Positions 16,028-24,944 of a stretch of DNA of 64,000 nucleotides are shown here, piece after piece; within the stretch, counting starts at the first letter, position 1; each line of letters starts with the position of its first letter. This stretch comes from Bifidobacterium reuteri DSM 23975 (GTDB lineage Bacteria > Actinomycetota > Actinomycetes > Actinomycetales > Bifidobacteriaceae): positions 248,001 through 312,000 of the forward strand of contig NZ_JGZK01000001.1 of NCBI RefSeq assembly GCF_000741695.1, given 5' to 3'. The notes beneath the pieces are model-generated. The model did not search any database, had not been told where the DNA came from, and saw nothing but the letters and a program-made list of their open reading frames with translations. The position numbers and the translations under genes are program-made.

Positions 16028-17188
16028 ATGCTGAAGAACAATGTCGCCAAGTTGATGGCGTCGGACGGTGGCGAGCGGCAGAACGGTTGTGAAACATATC
16101 GTGAAACAAAACGCCGCAGGATGGTTCGCCGAGTCGGAGCGCTGGCGGTGAGCGCTTCAATGCTCGCCGGTCTCGCCGGCTGCGGTAAGATGCCGACCGC
16201 CGACGAACTGGTCGGCAACACCTCGGGTGCGGCGGTAAGCGAATGTCCGGTGCCCTCGGCCAAGAACGAGGACTTCACCGGCACCATCCGCATCGCATGG
16301 CAGGCCATTCCGAACGCGGATCTGATTGTCAAAGACAAGGGGCTGCTTGAAGCCTGCCTGCCGAACGCCACCATCCAGTGGAGCCAGTTCAACTCCGGTG
16401 GAGATGTAATCCAGGCGTTCGGCTCGAACTCGCTGGACATCGGGCTGGCCGGTTCTTCCCCGGCAGTGCGCGCGGCATCCGCCCCGCTGAACCTTCCGGT
16501 GAAGGTGGTTTGGATCCATGACATCATCGGCGACGCGGAATCGTTGGTGGCACGCGGCGGCGACTACAAGTCCATCAAGGACCTCGCCGGCAAGAACATC
16601 GCCGTGCCGTTCGGCTCCACATCGCACTTCTCGCTGCTCTCCGCACTGCACAACGCGGGTATGAATGAGACCAGCGTGAACCTCATCAACCTTGACCCGG
16701 ATAAGATGTCCGCCGCATGGACCCGCGGCGAGATTGACGCGGCTTGGGTGTGGGATCCGGTCCTGAGCACCTTGAAGGCGGATGGTGGCACCATCGTGAC
16801 CTCCAGCGCCGCCACCGCCGTAACCGGTTCTGCAACCTACGATATGGAGCTCGCCACGGACGCGTTCATCAAATCCAACCCGGAGGTCATGGAGACCTGG
16901 ACCGCAGTGGAGAACTACGCGGTCGGACTCATCTCCAGCAAAGAGGCGGATTCTGCGGAATCCATCTCCACAATTCTCGGCAACTCGGTGGCCGACGTGA
17001 AGAAGCAGTTCAAGGGCTACACCTACCCGCAGGCCAAGGACCAAAGCGACATCTTCCACGGACAGCTGCCGGGCATCTTCAAGGACACCGCGGAATTCCT
17101 GAAAACCCAAGGCAGTCTGGACAAGGTGAGCGACGACTATTCCAACGTGCTCTACACCGACGCCATCGATCAGGTGGCCAAGCAGTAA
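16028..17188 (+). CDS. tauA: Taurine/sulfonate ABC transporter substrate-binding lipoprotein
   Basis: This 386-residue protein is a TauA/SsuA-type solute-binding protein. An unusually long basic N-region of about 40 residues precedes the hydrophobic signal stretch ALAVSASMLAGLAGC; LAGC is the lipobox, so the mature protein is membrane-anchored by a diacylglyceryl Cys. The binding domain shows TIRIAWQAIPNADLIVKDKGLLE and FGSTSHFSLLSAL, typical of the family. GAGGAGAGG lies seven bases before the ATG at 16028. A second ATG at 16121 would give a standard-length signal peptide but lacks a clear ribosome site. It lies 45 bp after tauC and 56 bp before tauB. Confidence 0.87.
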   Translation: MLKNNVAKLMASDGGERQNGCETYRETKRRRMVRRVGALAVSASMLAGLAGCGKMPTADELVGNTSGAAVSECPVPSAKNEDFTGTIRIAWQAIPNADLIVKDKGLLEACLPNATIQWSQFNSGGDVIQAFGSNSLDIGLAGSSPAVRAASAPLNLPVKVVWIHDIIGDAESLVARGGDYKSIKDLAGKNIAVPFGSTSHFSLLSALHNAGMNETSVNLINLDPDKMSAAWTRGEIDAAWVWDPVLSTLKADGGTIVTSSAATAVTGSATYDMELATDAFIKSNPEVMETWTAVENYAVGLISSKEADSAESISTILGNSVADVKKQFKGYTYPQAKDQSDIFHGQLPGIFKDTAEFLKTQGSLDKVSDDYSNVLYTDAIDQVAKQ

Positions 17189-17244
17189 TCAGCCGCACCC
17201 GTGCAGTATTCAGCCGAGGTTCGCGCAGCGAGAAAGGACTTATC

Positions 17245-18093
17245 ATGGCGAAGGACGACGCGCTCACTTGGGGTGAGCTTACCGAAAAGAAGACGATGGA
17301 CGATCAGGGCGTGGCGGTGGACATCCGTGGCGTCAACAAACGGTTCATCACCCAGCAGGGCGATCAGGTGACCGCTTTGCATGACATCAACCTGACAATC
17401 AACAAGCATGACTTCATCTGCGTGGTCGGTCGTTCGGGCTGCGGCAAAACCACGCTGCTCAATATGTTGGCCGGCTTCGAGAAGCCGTCGGACGGTGAAC
17501 TGGTCTCCGGCGGCGTGGCGATTGACGGACCGAGTCCAAAACGCGGCGTGGTGTTCCAGAAGCCTCCGCTCTATCCGTGGCTCACCGTGCGCAAGAACGT
17601 GGAGTTCGGCATGAAGATGCAGGGCGTACCGGTGGGGGAGCGTAAGGAACGCGCCGACCATTTCCTCGATTTGGTGGGACTGTCCTCCGCCGCCGACCGT
17701 CGTCCATACGAGCTCTCCGGCGGCATGCAGCAGCGTGCGCAGATCGCGCGCGTGCTCGCCACCGAGCCAGACGTGATCCTGATGGACGAGCCTTATGGTG
17801 CGTTGGACGCCCTGACCCGTGAGAAGCTGCAGAACGAACTACTTCGCATATGGCGCGAGCGCCACAGCACGGTGTTCTTCATCACTCACAGCGTGGACGA
17901 GGCCATTTTCCTCGCTACTCGTGTGATCGTGATGAGCGCGCACCCCGGCACGGTGAAGATGGACATTCCAATCACGCTGCCGCGCGACCCCGATGATCCG
18001 GACAATATGGAGAAGGTGCGTGCCATGCCCGAATTCGTCAAGCTGCGCGAGGAGATCACCCAAGCTATCTATGTGCAGGACGATCAGGAGTAG
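17245..18093 (+). CDS. tauB: Taurine/sulfonate ABC transporter ATP-binding protein
   Basis: This 282-residue ATPase powers taurine uptake. It has Walker A GRSGCGKTT near residue 63, the signature LSGGMQQRAQIARVL, Walker B VILMDEPYGALD and the switch histidine in FFITHSVDEAIF. FQKPPLYPWLTV is the Q-loop typical of TauB/SsuB. The ATG at 17245 follows AGAAAGGA; coding sequence upstream in the same frame overlaps tauA and is not real. No clear terminator follows. The downstream spacer is a purine-rich nonamer run and then a motif array. Confidence 0.9.
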   Translation: MAKDDALTWGELTEKKTMDDQGVAVDIRGVNKRFITQQGDQVTALHDINLTINKHDFICVVGRSGCGKTTLLNMLAGFEKPSDGELVSGGVAIDGPSPKRGVVFQKPPLYPWLTVRKNVEFGMKMQGVPVGERKERADHFLDLVGLSSAADRRPYELSGGMQQRAQIARVLATEPDVILMDEPYGALDALTREKLQNELLRIWRERHSTVFFITHSVDEAIFLATRVIVMSAHPGTVKMDIPITLPRDPDDPDNMEKVRAMPEFVKLREEITQAIYVQDDQE

Positions 18094-18455
18094 CCGGTAG
18101 TTCAGGAGATAGTCCGAGAGTAGTCAGTGGCAAATGGAGAGGAAGTCAAAAGCCGAGGAAGCCGCGGAATCTGAGGAAGCCGGGGAAGCCGGGGAAGCCG
18201 GGTGCAGGTAAAACAACACTAATTATTTGGGCGTGCAGGTAAAAAGTGTACATGTAGAGGCCTTTTTGATGCTGGTCGCGTACCTGTTTTACCTGCAGCT
18301 GTGCTTCACGACACTGTTTCACCTGCAACTATGACTTATATCTGTACCTGTTTTGCCTGCAGATGACGGCTGGCCTTGTCGTTACGCCGGTATTGCCAGT
18401 CTTCATGGCATTGTTTCACCTGCAGCTTGTTGTTGACTGGGCTAAGCTGGTGAAC
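18094..18455. other. Intergenic region tauB-rsmD: GGGGAAGCC tandem run and ACCTGCA motif array
   Basis: This 362-bp stretch has no credible gene. It begins with a degenerate tandem run of GGGGAAGCC units at 18160-18203 and continues into the array annotated at 18202-18424. The rsmD promoter probably lies at its right end (TTGACT at 18434-18439). Confidence 0.7.
18202..18424. repeat. Array of six TGTTTYACCTGCA motifs with fixed spacing (family 1, locus X)
   Basis: Two copies read TGCAGGTAAAA (starting 18203 and 18234) and four read as its complement, TGTTTYRCCTGCA (final A at 18297, 18327, 18361 and 18424). Successive intervals are 31, 63, 30, 34 and 63. The locus at 31206-31425 has the same series in mirror orientation (31, 62, 30, 33, 63) with different spacer sequence. 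This is neither a simple tandem repeat nor a CRISPR array. Confidence 0.85.
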
Positions 18456-19106
18456 ATGCGCGTAATTTCAGGACGATTCAAAGGCGTGGCGCTGGCCACC
18501 CCGAAAACCGGCACCCGCCCCACCACCGATCGGACCAAGGAGGCCATCTTCTCCCATCTCGACTCGTGGGGAGTTCTGGATGACGCCCGCGTGCTCGACC
18601 TGTTCGCCGGCACGGGCGCGCTCGGCATCGAGGCGCTGAGCCGCGGCGCTCGCGAACTGGTGGCGGTGGAAAGCTCGCGCCCGGCTGCCGCGCTGATTAC
18701 CAAAACCCTCGCCGACCTGAAGCGCAACCGTTCGTGGAACGCCAATCTGAGCGCCCGTGTGCTGGCGAAGAAAGCCGAAACGGTGGCAGGCGGCTTCGGC
18801 GAGTCGTTCGACGTGATTTTTATCGACCCGCCCTACGCTTATGGGACCGACGATTGCAACCAGCTGCTCGCCGATCTGGCAGCCGGAGATGCCACCAACG
18901 AGCGTACGGTCATCATGCTGGAACGTTCGATCCGCTCCGACGACCCCGCAGCGCCTGAAGGCTGGGCGATCACCGAGCGCCGCAACTACGGCGAAACCGC
19001 CGTATTCTACATCGAGACGATTGCAGAATCCGCCGAAACCGCCGACGCCGCCGAGTCCGCCGGGCCCGACGCCGACACCGCGGTGTTCACTGAGCAAAAC
19101 GAGTGA
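18456..19106 (+). CDS. rsmD: 16S rRNA (guanine(966)-N(2))-methyltransferase RsmD
   Basis: This 216-residue SAM-dependent enzyme methylates G966 of 16S rRNA in the small subunit. It starts MRVISGRFKG, the usual RsmD opening, with RPTTDRTKEAIFSHL, the SAM motif DLFAGTGALGIEALSRGA and the catalytic DPPYAYG. The C-terminus has an Ala/Glu/Asp-rich tail of about 30 residues not found in most homologues. An upstream in-frame methionine would translate the motif array and was rejected. There is no ribosome site before 18456, so translation may be leaderless. The AraC-type gene follows three bases after its stop. Confidence 0.93.
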   Translation: MRVISGRFKGVALATPKTGTRPTTDRTKEAIFSHLDSWGVLDDARVLDLFAGTGALGIEALSRGARELVAVESSRPAAALITKTLADLKRNRSWNANLSARVLAKKAETVAGGFGESFDVIFIDPPYAYGTDDCNQLLADLAAGDATNERTVIMLERSIRSDDPAAPEGWAITERRNYGETAVFYIETIAESAETADAAESAGPDADTAVFTEQNE

Positions 19107-19109
19107 TCC

Positions 19110-20081
19110 ATGTTCACGGCTGAAGCCTCGCAACGGATGTTCCACGTCGACCGGAATCTCGACTATGAATCGGTCATCGACGGTGATCACCACGAATCAT
19201 GGGGCTGCTCGCCGGTCTGCCCTGCTATTGTGCGTGTCCACACGGAAATGCCGGCGCAGGATGTGCCGTTGCATTGGCATCTGGGTAGTGAACTGATTTA
19301 TCCCCGGCATGGAAGGGTGATGCTGTTCATCGATGGCCAAGAGGTCACCCTCAATGACGGGCAACTCTGTCTGATCAGTCCGAAGAGCCTACATTCCATC
19401 CATCCTGAGCCGTATGAAGACGGTCAGTGCTGCCTCTCCATCACCTTTGATGGGGAATATCTCTCACGCCTGGATCCCGGTCTGTCCAATCGGCATCTGC
19501 TTCAAGGGGTGCCTCTGGGGAGCGGTTGCGAATATACCGCTGACGAGCTGGTGGAACTGTGCGAGCGCATCGTCGAATGCACATATGACGAATCGGAGAT
19601 GCAACTCATCCGCATGAACGCGCTGCTGTTCGCGCTCCTGTGCCATATCGATGAACGGTGGGTAGTGGACGATGAAACGACTTCGGGGGGTATCGCGTTC
19701 GGTGATATTCAGAACATCACCGAATACATGAGCACCCATTTCGCAAGCGGAATATCGATTGCGCAGATTGCACAGCGTTTCGGATATTCACGCGAGTATT
19801 TCTCCCGCATGTTCAAACGGTGTGCTGGCGTGACCCCCGACCAATACTTGACTGAGATTCGGCTGCAATCATCGGTGGATGATTTGCTGAACGGCGACTT
19901 CACCATCGCGCAGATCGCACAGCGCAACGGATTCTCCCATCCGCGCTCACTGGCCCGTGCATTCTCCGCTCGATTCGGTATGACGCCAGTCGCTTTCCGC
20001 CGCTTGTACCGAGGTGACCGGGTGGTTTCGGTGAATGGGTCACGCGCTGAGGAGCCAATATCCGAACATGTCACAAAGTGA
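19110..20081 (+). CDS. AraC-family transcriptional regulator with cupin sensor domain
   Basis: This 323-residue regulator has an N-terminal cupin-like sensing domain (about residues 30-170, with VPLHWHLGSELIYPRHGRVMLFIDG) and a C-terminal double helix-turn-helix of the AraC type (about 205-310, with SIAQIAQRFGYSREYFSRMFKRCAGVTPDQYL). Such proteins usually sense a carbohydrate or small ligand and activate neighbouring catabolic genes. It begins three bases after rsmD and precedes an MFS carrier and two esterases, which are its likely targets. The ligand is unknown. Confidence 0.88.
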   Translation: MFTAEASQRMFHVDRNLDYESVIDGDHHESWGCSPVCPAIVRVHTEMPAQDVPLHWHLGSELIYPRHGRVMLFIDGQEVTLNDGQLCLISPKSLHSIHPEPYEDGQCCLSITFDGEYLSRLDPGLSNRHLLQGVPLGSGCEYTADELVELCERIVECTYDESEMQLIRMNALLFALLCHIDERWVVDDETTSGGIAFGDIQNITEYMSTHFASGISIAQIAQRFGYSREYFSRMFKRCAGVTPDQYLTEIRLQSSVDDLLNGDFTIAQIAQRNGFSHPRSLARAFSARFGMTPVAFRRLYRGDRVVSVNGSRAEEPISEHVTK

Positions 20082-20190
20082 CGGATAAGGGTCAATTTTT
20101 AGCTCAGTCGCCTCGTGACGCGCTCCGTATGCTGAAAACACGTTTGCAAGGACAAGCAAATGAGTCAGGTAAAGCAAAGGAGCCTTCCCA

Positions 20191-21465
20191 ATGAGCAACG
20201 AACCTGTAACTTCCGGCACCCATGATGCCGTTGCCGCATTGCCGCAAAGTGGCGGTGCACGCGCCATGCTGAAAAGCGCGATCCTGTCGCTGTCGCTGCT
20301 GCTGTGCAGTGTTTCGGTGACGATGGCCGTGGTCTCCAGCCTGAAGCAGGACTTCCCGAATGCCTCCACCATGGAACTGCAGTCGTTCGTGAACGTGCCG
20401 GTGATTGGCGGCATCATCGCCACGCTGATCGGCGGTGCGTTCGCCAGCAAGATCGGCAAAAAGAACCTGTGCCTGCTCGGCACTCTGCTGTGCTTCGCCG
20501 GCGGCTTCCTGCCGATGTTCGTACCGTCTCTTGCCTTCAAGATCGTACTGCGCGTGATCTGCGGTTTCGGCGTCGGCCTGATCCAGCCGCTTTCCGCATC
20601 CCTGATCGTCGACTGCTTCAAGGGGCGCGAAGCTGACACGATGATGGGCATCCAGTCCGCCATGGTAGGTTTGGGCGCCACCATCTTCTCCTCCGCCATC
20701 GCCGGCATCATGACCATCGACTGGCACTACTTCTACTTCGTCTACTTCTTCGCCCTGCTGGTGTTCTTCTTCGTGTTGGCTTTCGTGCCGAACAGCGTGA
20801 ACGAGATCGGCAGGGTGCACAAGAGCGCGCAGGCCGACTCCGCAACCAAGGCGAAGCGCACCAAGATGCCGCTCGGTGCATACTTCGGCATGGTCCTGCA
20901 GATCGTGTTCGCCACCGGCTACGGTTTCTACACCGTGAACCTGTCCCTTGCAGCTGAGGAGACCGGTGTGATCACCGCGGTCCAAGCCGCGACAGTGATG
21001 ACTGTCGTATCCATCTCCTCCTTCATCGGCGGCTTCCTGTTCGGCTTCGCCAAGCGCTTCGTCGGCATGTTCATCGGCATCATCGCCATCGCCATGGAGG
21101 CGGCCGGCCTGTTCCTGTGGGCCAACACCGCCTCGCTGGGCGCTTGGTATGCGGCGGCCGTGCTCTTCGGCGTCGGCTTCTGCTGGTTCATGCCGTACGT
21201 GAATTTCCTGGTCAATGAGCACACTGATCCGACGATCTCCGCACAGGCCACCTCCTACGCCTTCTTCGGCAACTCGGTCGGCTCCTTCCTGCCCACCTAC
21301 GCATTCGCTGCGCTGGGCGCGCTCACCGGTCTGACCAGCACGTGGAAATCCCTGAACGAAGCCGGCATCATGATGCTCATCTGCATCGTGATGGTGCTCG
21401 TCTTCAACGCCTTCGACAAGAAGAAGCCCGCCGCAGTAGAGGCTTCCGCCGAGGCTGCCGAGTAA
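20191..21465 (+). CDS. MFS transporter
   Basis: This 424-residue protein has about 12 hydrophobic helices. Motif A lies in the first cytoplasmic loop (GGAFASKIGKKNLCLLG). An N-terminal polar tail of about 25 residues and a polar end (KKKPAAVEASAEAAE) are cytoplasmic. AAAGGAGC precedes the ATG at a normal distance. It sits between the AraC-type regulator and two esterases, suggesting uptake of an ester-linked compound or release of a product. The substrate is not readable. Confidence 0.85.
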   Translation: MSNEPVTSGTHDAVAALPQSGGARAMLKSAILSLSLLLCSVSVTMAVVSSLKQDFPNASTMELQSFVNVPVIGGIIATLIGGAFASKIGKKNLCLLGTLLCFAGGFLPMFVPSLAFKIVLRVICGFGVGLIQPLSASLIVDCFKGREADTMMGIQSAMVGLGATIFSSAIAGIMTIDWHYFYFVYFFALLVFFFVLAFVPNSVNEIGRVHKSAQADSATKAKRTKMPLGAYFGMVLQIVFATGYGFYTVNLSLAAEETGVITAVQAATVMTVVSISSFIGGFLFGFAKRFVGMFIGIIAIAMEAAGLFLWANTASLGAWYAAAVLFGVGFCWFMPYVNFLVNEHTDPTISAQATSYAFFGNSVGSFLPTYAFAALGALTGLTSTWKSLNEAGIMMLICIVMVLVFNAFDKKKPAAVEASAEAAE

Positions 21466-21699
21466 GGCTATCTACCGGAGCCGAAAACCAACAAGATTTG
21501 TGGCAGTGATGCCTCAAAACCAGTGAATTCTTTTCCAGTGGCGGTCAACAGTGGCCGCCACTGCCGTAACAAATCACAATCATCCATTCATATCCTTCAT
21601 CCGCGCACCGCAAGCGTACTGGTCAACGAATCGGTAAGCGCATTGCTCAGCTCATCAATCAGCGCGTGCGCGGACAATCCAAGCCCAAGGAAGTACACC

Positions 21700-22725
21700 A
21701 TGACCAATCCAACCAATGATTCCGCCGTTCCTGATGTCTCCTCGATGATCGCGCCGCCCTCACCGCAGCCGCTCGAACCCATCGAAACCCCGATCCCGGA
21801 AACCAAGAACTTCCCTCATACCGACGAAGTACCGGAAGGCTGCATCGTGCTTTCCGAACCTTCCGAAGACACCTTCGGATACCCGGTTGATATGGAGCAG
21901 ATCACCTATGTGACCCGTCAGCTGGCCGACGGCACTTCCGTCGACATGCCGCTGTGGGTGTTCACGCCGGGCGTAGACAACATGCCGGAAGGCAGAATCC
22001 CGGAAGACGGATGGCCTGTGATCGTGTTCGTTCGCGGCTCCGCCTTCCATGAGCAGAACGTGCTCGACTACCTCAACTATTATGTGCGTATCGCCGAACG
22101 CGGCTATGTGGTGGCGGCGGTCAAATACCGGCCCAGCGACGACGCTCCGTTCCCCGCTCAGATGCAGGATTGCAAGACCGCGGTGCGTTTCATGCGCGCC
22201 AATGCCGAACGATTCCACGCCAACAAGGACCGTGTGGCGCTCTGGGGCGACTCCTCCGGTGGCCACACGGTGCTGATGGCTGGTTTCACCGGTGATACAG
22301 CTCCGGATACGCCCGATTATCAGCCGGTGAGTGCGGAAGTGAAGTGCATCGTGGACTGGTATGGTCCGACCGACTTCGCCATGATGAACTACTATCCGAG
22401 CTCGCAGAACCATCACGTGCCCGAGTGCCCGGAAGGCGTGGAGCTCGGTGGCGTGGACGTGTTGGAGCATCCCGAACTGAACCGTGCCGCTTCGCCGATG
22501 ACGTACCTTGACTCCGATCGACCGACTCCGCCGACGCTGATCATGCACGGTGGCCGCGATCAGTTGGTGCCGTTCAATCAGAGCTGCCGTCTGTACGCCA
22601 CGATGAGGGCGCTCGGCAAGGACGTGACCTTCTACAAGCTTGATAATTCCTGCCATGCCTGCTATGGATTCCGCAGCGATGCGGCGTTTGATGTCGTCTT
22701 CGACTGGCTCAAGGATCGACTGTGA
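21700..22725 (+). CDS. Alpha/beta hydrolase (esterase), first of tandem pair
   Basis: This 341-residue cytoplasmic hydrolase resembles the BD-FAE/alpha-beta hydrolase fold-3 esterases. The nucleophile elbow is GDSSGGH (about residues 183-189). The acid lies in HGGRDQLVPF and the base His in SCHACYGF near the C-terminus. The oxyanion segment reads VRGSAFH rather than the common HGGG. The ATG at 21700 follows AAGGAAG. The next gene is a paralogue, with an 80-bp stretch identical between them. Substrates of relatives include acetyl or feruloyl esters of plant glycans; that is inference only. Confidence 0.8.
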   Translation: MTNPTNDSAVPDVSSMIAPPSPQPLEPIETPIPETKNFPHTDEVPEGCIVLSEPSEDTFGYPVDMEQITYVTRQLADGTSVDMPLWVFTPGVDNMPEGRIPEDGWPVIVFVRGSAFHEQNVLDYLNYYVRIAERGYVVAAVKYRPSDDAPFPAQMQDCKTAVRFMRANAERFHANKDRVALWGDSSGGHTVLMAGFTGDTAPDTPDYQPVSAEVKCIVDWYGPTDFAMMNYYPSSQNHHVPECPEGVELGGVDVLEHPELNRAASPMTYLDSDRPTPPTLIMHGGRDQLVPFNQSCRLYATMRALGKDVTFYKLDNSCHACYGFRSDAAFDVVFDWLKDRL

Positions 22726-22779
22726 CTCCGCTGTGACGCGGCAGCCGATTATGTGATCGAATAATCTGTGTGACCTCTG

Positions 22780-22812
22780 AGTTTGCGCAGACCTTATAGT
22801 TTGCGCAAACCT
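22780..22812. promoter_or_regulatory. Direct repeat AGTTTGCGCARACCT upstream of second esterase
   Basis: Two copies of AGTTTGCGCARACCT (22780-22794 and 22798-22812) are spaced 18 bp start to start. The second contains the perfect 12-bp palindrome GTTTGCGCAAAC. It lies 30-60 bp upstream of the second esterase and is a plausible operator, for example for the nearby AraC-type protein. Confidence 0.5.
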
Positions 22813-22842
22813 CGAACTTGAATAGAAAGAACTCTCACTGCC

Positions 22843-23850
22843 ATGACAGCAATTGACATTGAATCCTTGGTGGAGCCGCCGGCCGCCATGCCTTTGCCGC
22901 CCATCCCCACACCGCCGAGCCAGGTGGCGCAGTTTCCCCGCACCGAGGAGACGCCGGAAGGCTGCATCGTCATCGACGACCTTGATACCGACGACTTCCT
23001 CTACTCCACCTACATCACCCATGAAACATATGTGACCCGCGCGCTCGCAGACGGCACTGAACTGCCACTCGGTGTGGATATCTACACGCCGTTCCACGAC
23101 GATGGCAATATGCCGAACGGCGAGCCCGAAGCTGGCTGGCCGGTGATTGTCTACATGCGTGGCGCCGCATTCCACAAGCCGAATCCTTCCACCTTCAACA
23201 GCCTCTACATCCGCCTCGCCGAAAAGGGATATGTGGTAGTGGTCCCCGAATACCGTCCGAGCGATGTCGCGCCATTCCCGGCTCAGATGCAGGATTGCAA
23301 AACCGCAGTACGCTATATCCGCGCCAATGCCGAACGGCTAGGTATCGACTCGGAGCGCATCGGACTTTTCGGGGATTCCGCCGGCGGCCACACAGTGTTG
23401 ATGGCCGGTTTCACCGGTGATACCGCTCCGGATACACCGGACTATCAGCCGGTGAGTGCGGAAGTGAAGTGCATCGTGGACTGGTATGGTCCGACCGACT
23501 TCGCCATGATGAACTACTATCCAAGCTCGCAGAACCACGCGCCGGCCGAGTGCCCGGAAGGCATGGAAATCGGTGGCGTAAATGTGCTGGAGCATCCGGA
23601 ACTAAGCCGCAACGCTTCGCCGATGACGTACCTTGACGCAGACCGTGTGACGCCGCCGACGCTGATCATGCATGGCGGGCGTGATCTGCTGGTGCCGTTC
23701 AATCAGAGCTGTCGTCTGTACGCCACGATGAGGGCGCTCGGCAAGGACGTGACCTTCTACAAGCTGGGCAACGCCAGTCATGCCGCCTACGGTTTCCGCA
23801 GTAATCGCGCGGTCGGATTGGTGCTGGACTGGCTTGCCGAGCGCCTCTGA
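22843..23850 (+). CDS. Alpha/beta hydrolase (esterase), second of tandem pair
   Basis: This 335-residue paralogue of the preceding hydrolase has GDSAGGH as nucleophile elbow, HGGRDLLVPF as the acid segment and NASHAAYGF with the catalytic His. The N-terminal third is diverged from its neighbour, whereas the middle and C-terminal parts are almost identical, including a shared run beginning at the nucleophile elbow. The ribosome site is weak (AGAAAG about 12 bases upstream). It has its own possible operator 30 bp upstream. It ends 20 bp from the convergent trmD. Confidence 0.8.
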   Translation: MTAIDIESLVEPPAAMPLPPIPTPPSQVAQFPRTEETPEGCIVIDDLDTDDFLYSTYITHETYVTRALADGTELPLGVDIYTPFHDDGNMPNGEPEAGWPVIVYMRGAAFHKPNPSTFNSLYIRLAEKGYVVVVPEYRPSDVAPFPAQMQDCKTAVRYIRANAERLGIDSERIGLFGDSAGGHTVLMAGFTGDTAPDTPDYQPVSAEVKCIVDWYGPTDFAMMNYYPSSQNHAPAECPEGMEIGGVNVLEHPELSRNASPMTYLDADRVTPPTLIMHGGRDLLVPFNQSCRLYATMRALGKDVTFYKLGNASHAAYGFRSNRAVGLVLDWLAERL

Positions 23851-23870
23851 GCGGCGGACTCGCCAGACAA

Positions 23871-24875
23871 TCAGCCCAGACGCCGCGGGTGGGCGGCGGA
23901 AACCTCCCAGCCCAGCGACATCAGTGTTTTACGGTCGGCCTTGTCCAGCGCCTTGCAATCCAGGGCTTCGATAAGGTCCGGCCGTATGTCGTTGGTGCGG
24001 GCCAGCGCCTCATCGCGACGGAACCGGTCGACTTTGCCGTGGTCGCCGGACAGTAGGATCTCCGGTACGGATATGCCTCGCCACACCGCGGGCTTCGTGT
24101 ACTGATGGTGCTCCAGCAGTGCGCCTTCGCCGGTATAGGATTCCTCCACAATCGATTCGGGGTTGCCCATGAACCCCGGCATCAGGCGGGTGATCGCCTC
24201 CAGCATCACGGAGACGGCCACCTCGCCGCCGTTCAGCACATAGTCGCCGATCGAATACTCGCGCACATCGATGCCCTGCGCGCGGTAGTACTCGGGGATG
24301 CGGGCATCATAGCCTTCATAGCGTCCGCAGCCGAACAGCAGATGGCCGGCATGGCTGAGCTCGGTGGCATCACGCTGGGTAAACAGCGGAGCGGACGGAT
24401 TCGGGAAGATCAGCACTGGGGCGGATTCCTGAGTCGGTGCCATGTCGGTGCCGTTCGTTGCGCCATTGTCACTGCCTCCGTCGGGCTCGACGGTGGCATC
24501 ACGATCCATCACATCCGCAGCGTCCTCATCCAGAAGCGCATCGTCGCGAATTTCCGAGAAGTCAAGTATCGCTTCATCAGGTGAATCCTCGGCTTCCGAG
24601 GAGGGGAATGCGAGTTCCTCCGCCGGGCCGTTTTCCGAGGGAGGCTCCAGTTCCAGCAGGTCGTCCAGGCATTCCGCCCATACCTCGGGCTTCATCACCA
24701 TGCCGGCACCGCCGCCCACCGGGGTGTCGTCCACCGAATGATGCACGTCATGCGTCCAGTCGCGCAGGTTATGGGCGGTGATCTCCAGAAGGCCCTTGCT
24801 TTGCGCCTTGCCCATCAGGCTCAAGTTCAGTACCTCGAAGTACTCGGGGAATACGCTCACGATATCAATCTTCAT
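23871..24875 (-). CDS. trmD: tRNA (guanine(37)-N(1))-methyltransferase TrmD with acidic insertion
   Basis: TrmD methylates G37 of tRNAs with G at position 36, preventing frameshifts. The protein opens MKIDIVSVFPEYFE, contains LRDWTHDVHHSVDDTPVGGGAGMVMKPE and the knot motif LLFGCGRYEGYDARI, then YSIGDYVLNGGE, so the SPOUT trefoil knot and SAM site are intact. At 334 residues it is about 90 longer than the common form. The extra part is a single acidic, low-complexity insertion (about residues 78-152) between the first domain strand and the knot. It faces the U32 gene divergently. Confidence 0.93.
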   Translation of the reverse strand: MKIDIVSVFPEYFEVLNLSLMGKAQSKGLLEITAHNLRDWTHDVHHSVDDTPVGGGAGMVMKPEVWAECLDDLLELEPPSENGPAEELAFPSSEAEDSPDEAILDFSEIRDDALLDEDAADVMDRDATVEPDGGSDNGATNGTDMAPTQESAPVLIFPNPSAPLFTQRDATELSHAGHLLFGCGRYEGYDARIPEYYRAQGIDVREYSIGDYVLNGGEVAVSVMLEAITRLMPGFMGNPESIVEESYTGEGALLEHHQYTKPAVWRGISVPEILLSGDHGKVDRFRRDEALARTNDIRPDLIEALDCKALDKADRKTLMSLGWEVSAAHPRRLG

Positions 24876-24944
24876 GTCACACAGCCTATCGGTACCCGTC
24901 CATAAGAAGCTCGCGCATTACAGACCCGTCGTTACACTATTGCG

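Noticed and set aside
16744..17244. Extended N-terminus for the taurine ATPase gene
   Set aside because: The in-frame stretch overlaps tauA, and a good ribosome site stands before the ATG at 17245.
18202..18424. CRISPR-like array
   Set aside because: Motifs are only 11-14 bp, occur in both orientations, have unequal spacings and no cas genes are near; the array does not have repeat-spacer structure.
14951..20150. Shared CGTTTGCAAG before tauC and the MFS gene as a common operator
   Set aside because: A single 10-bp match at two sites is weak and may be chance.
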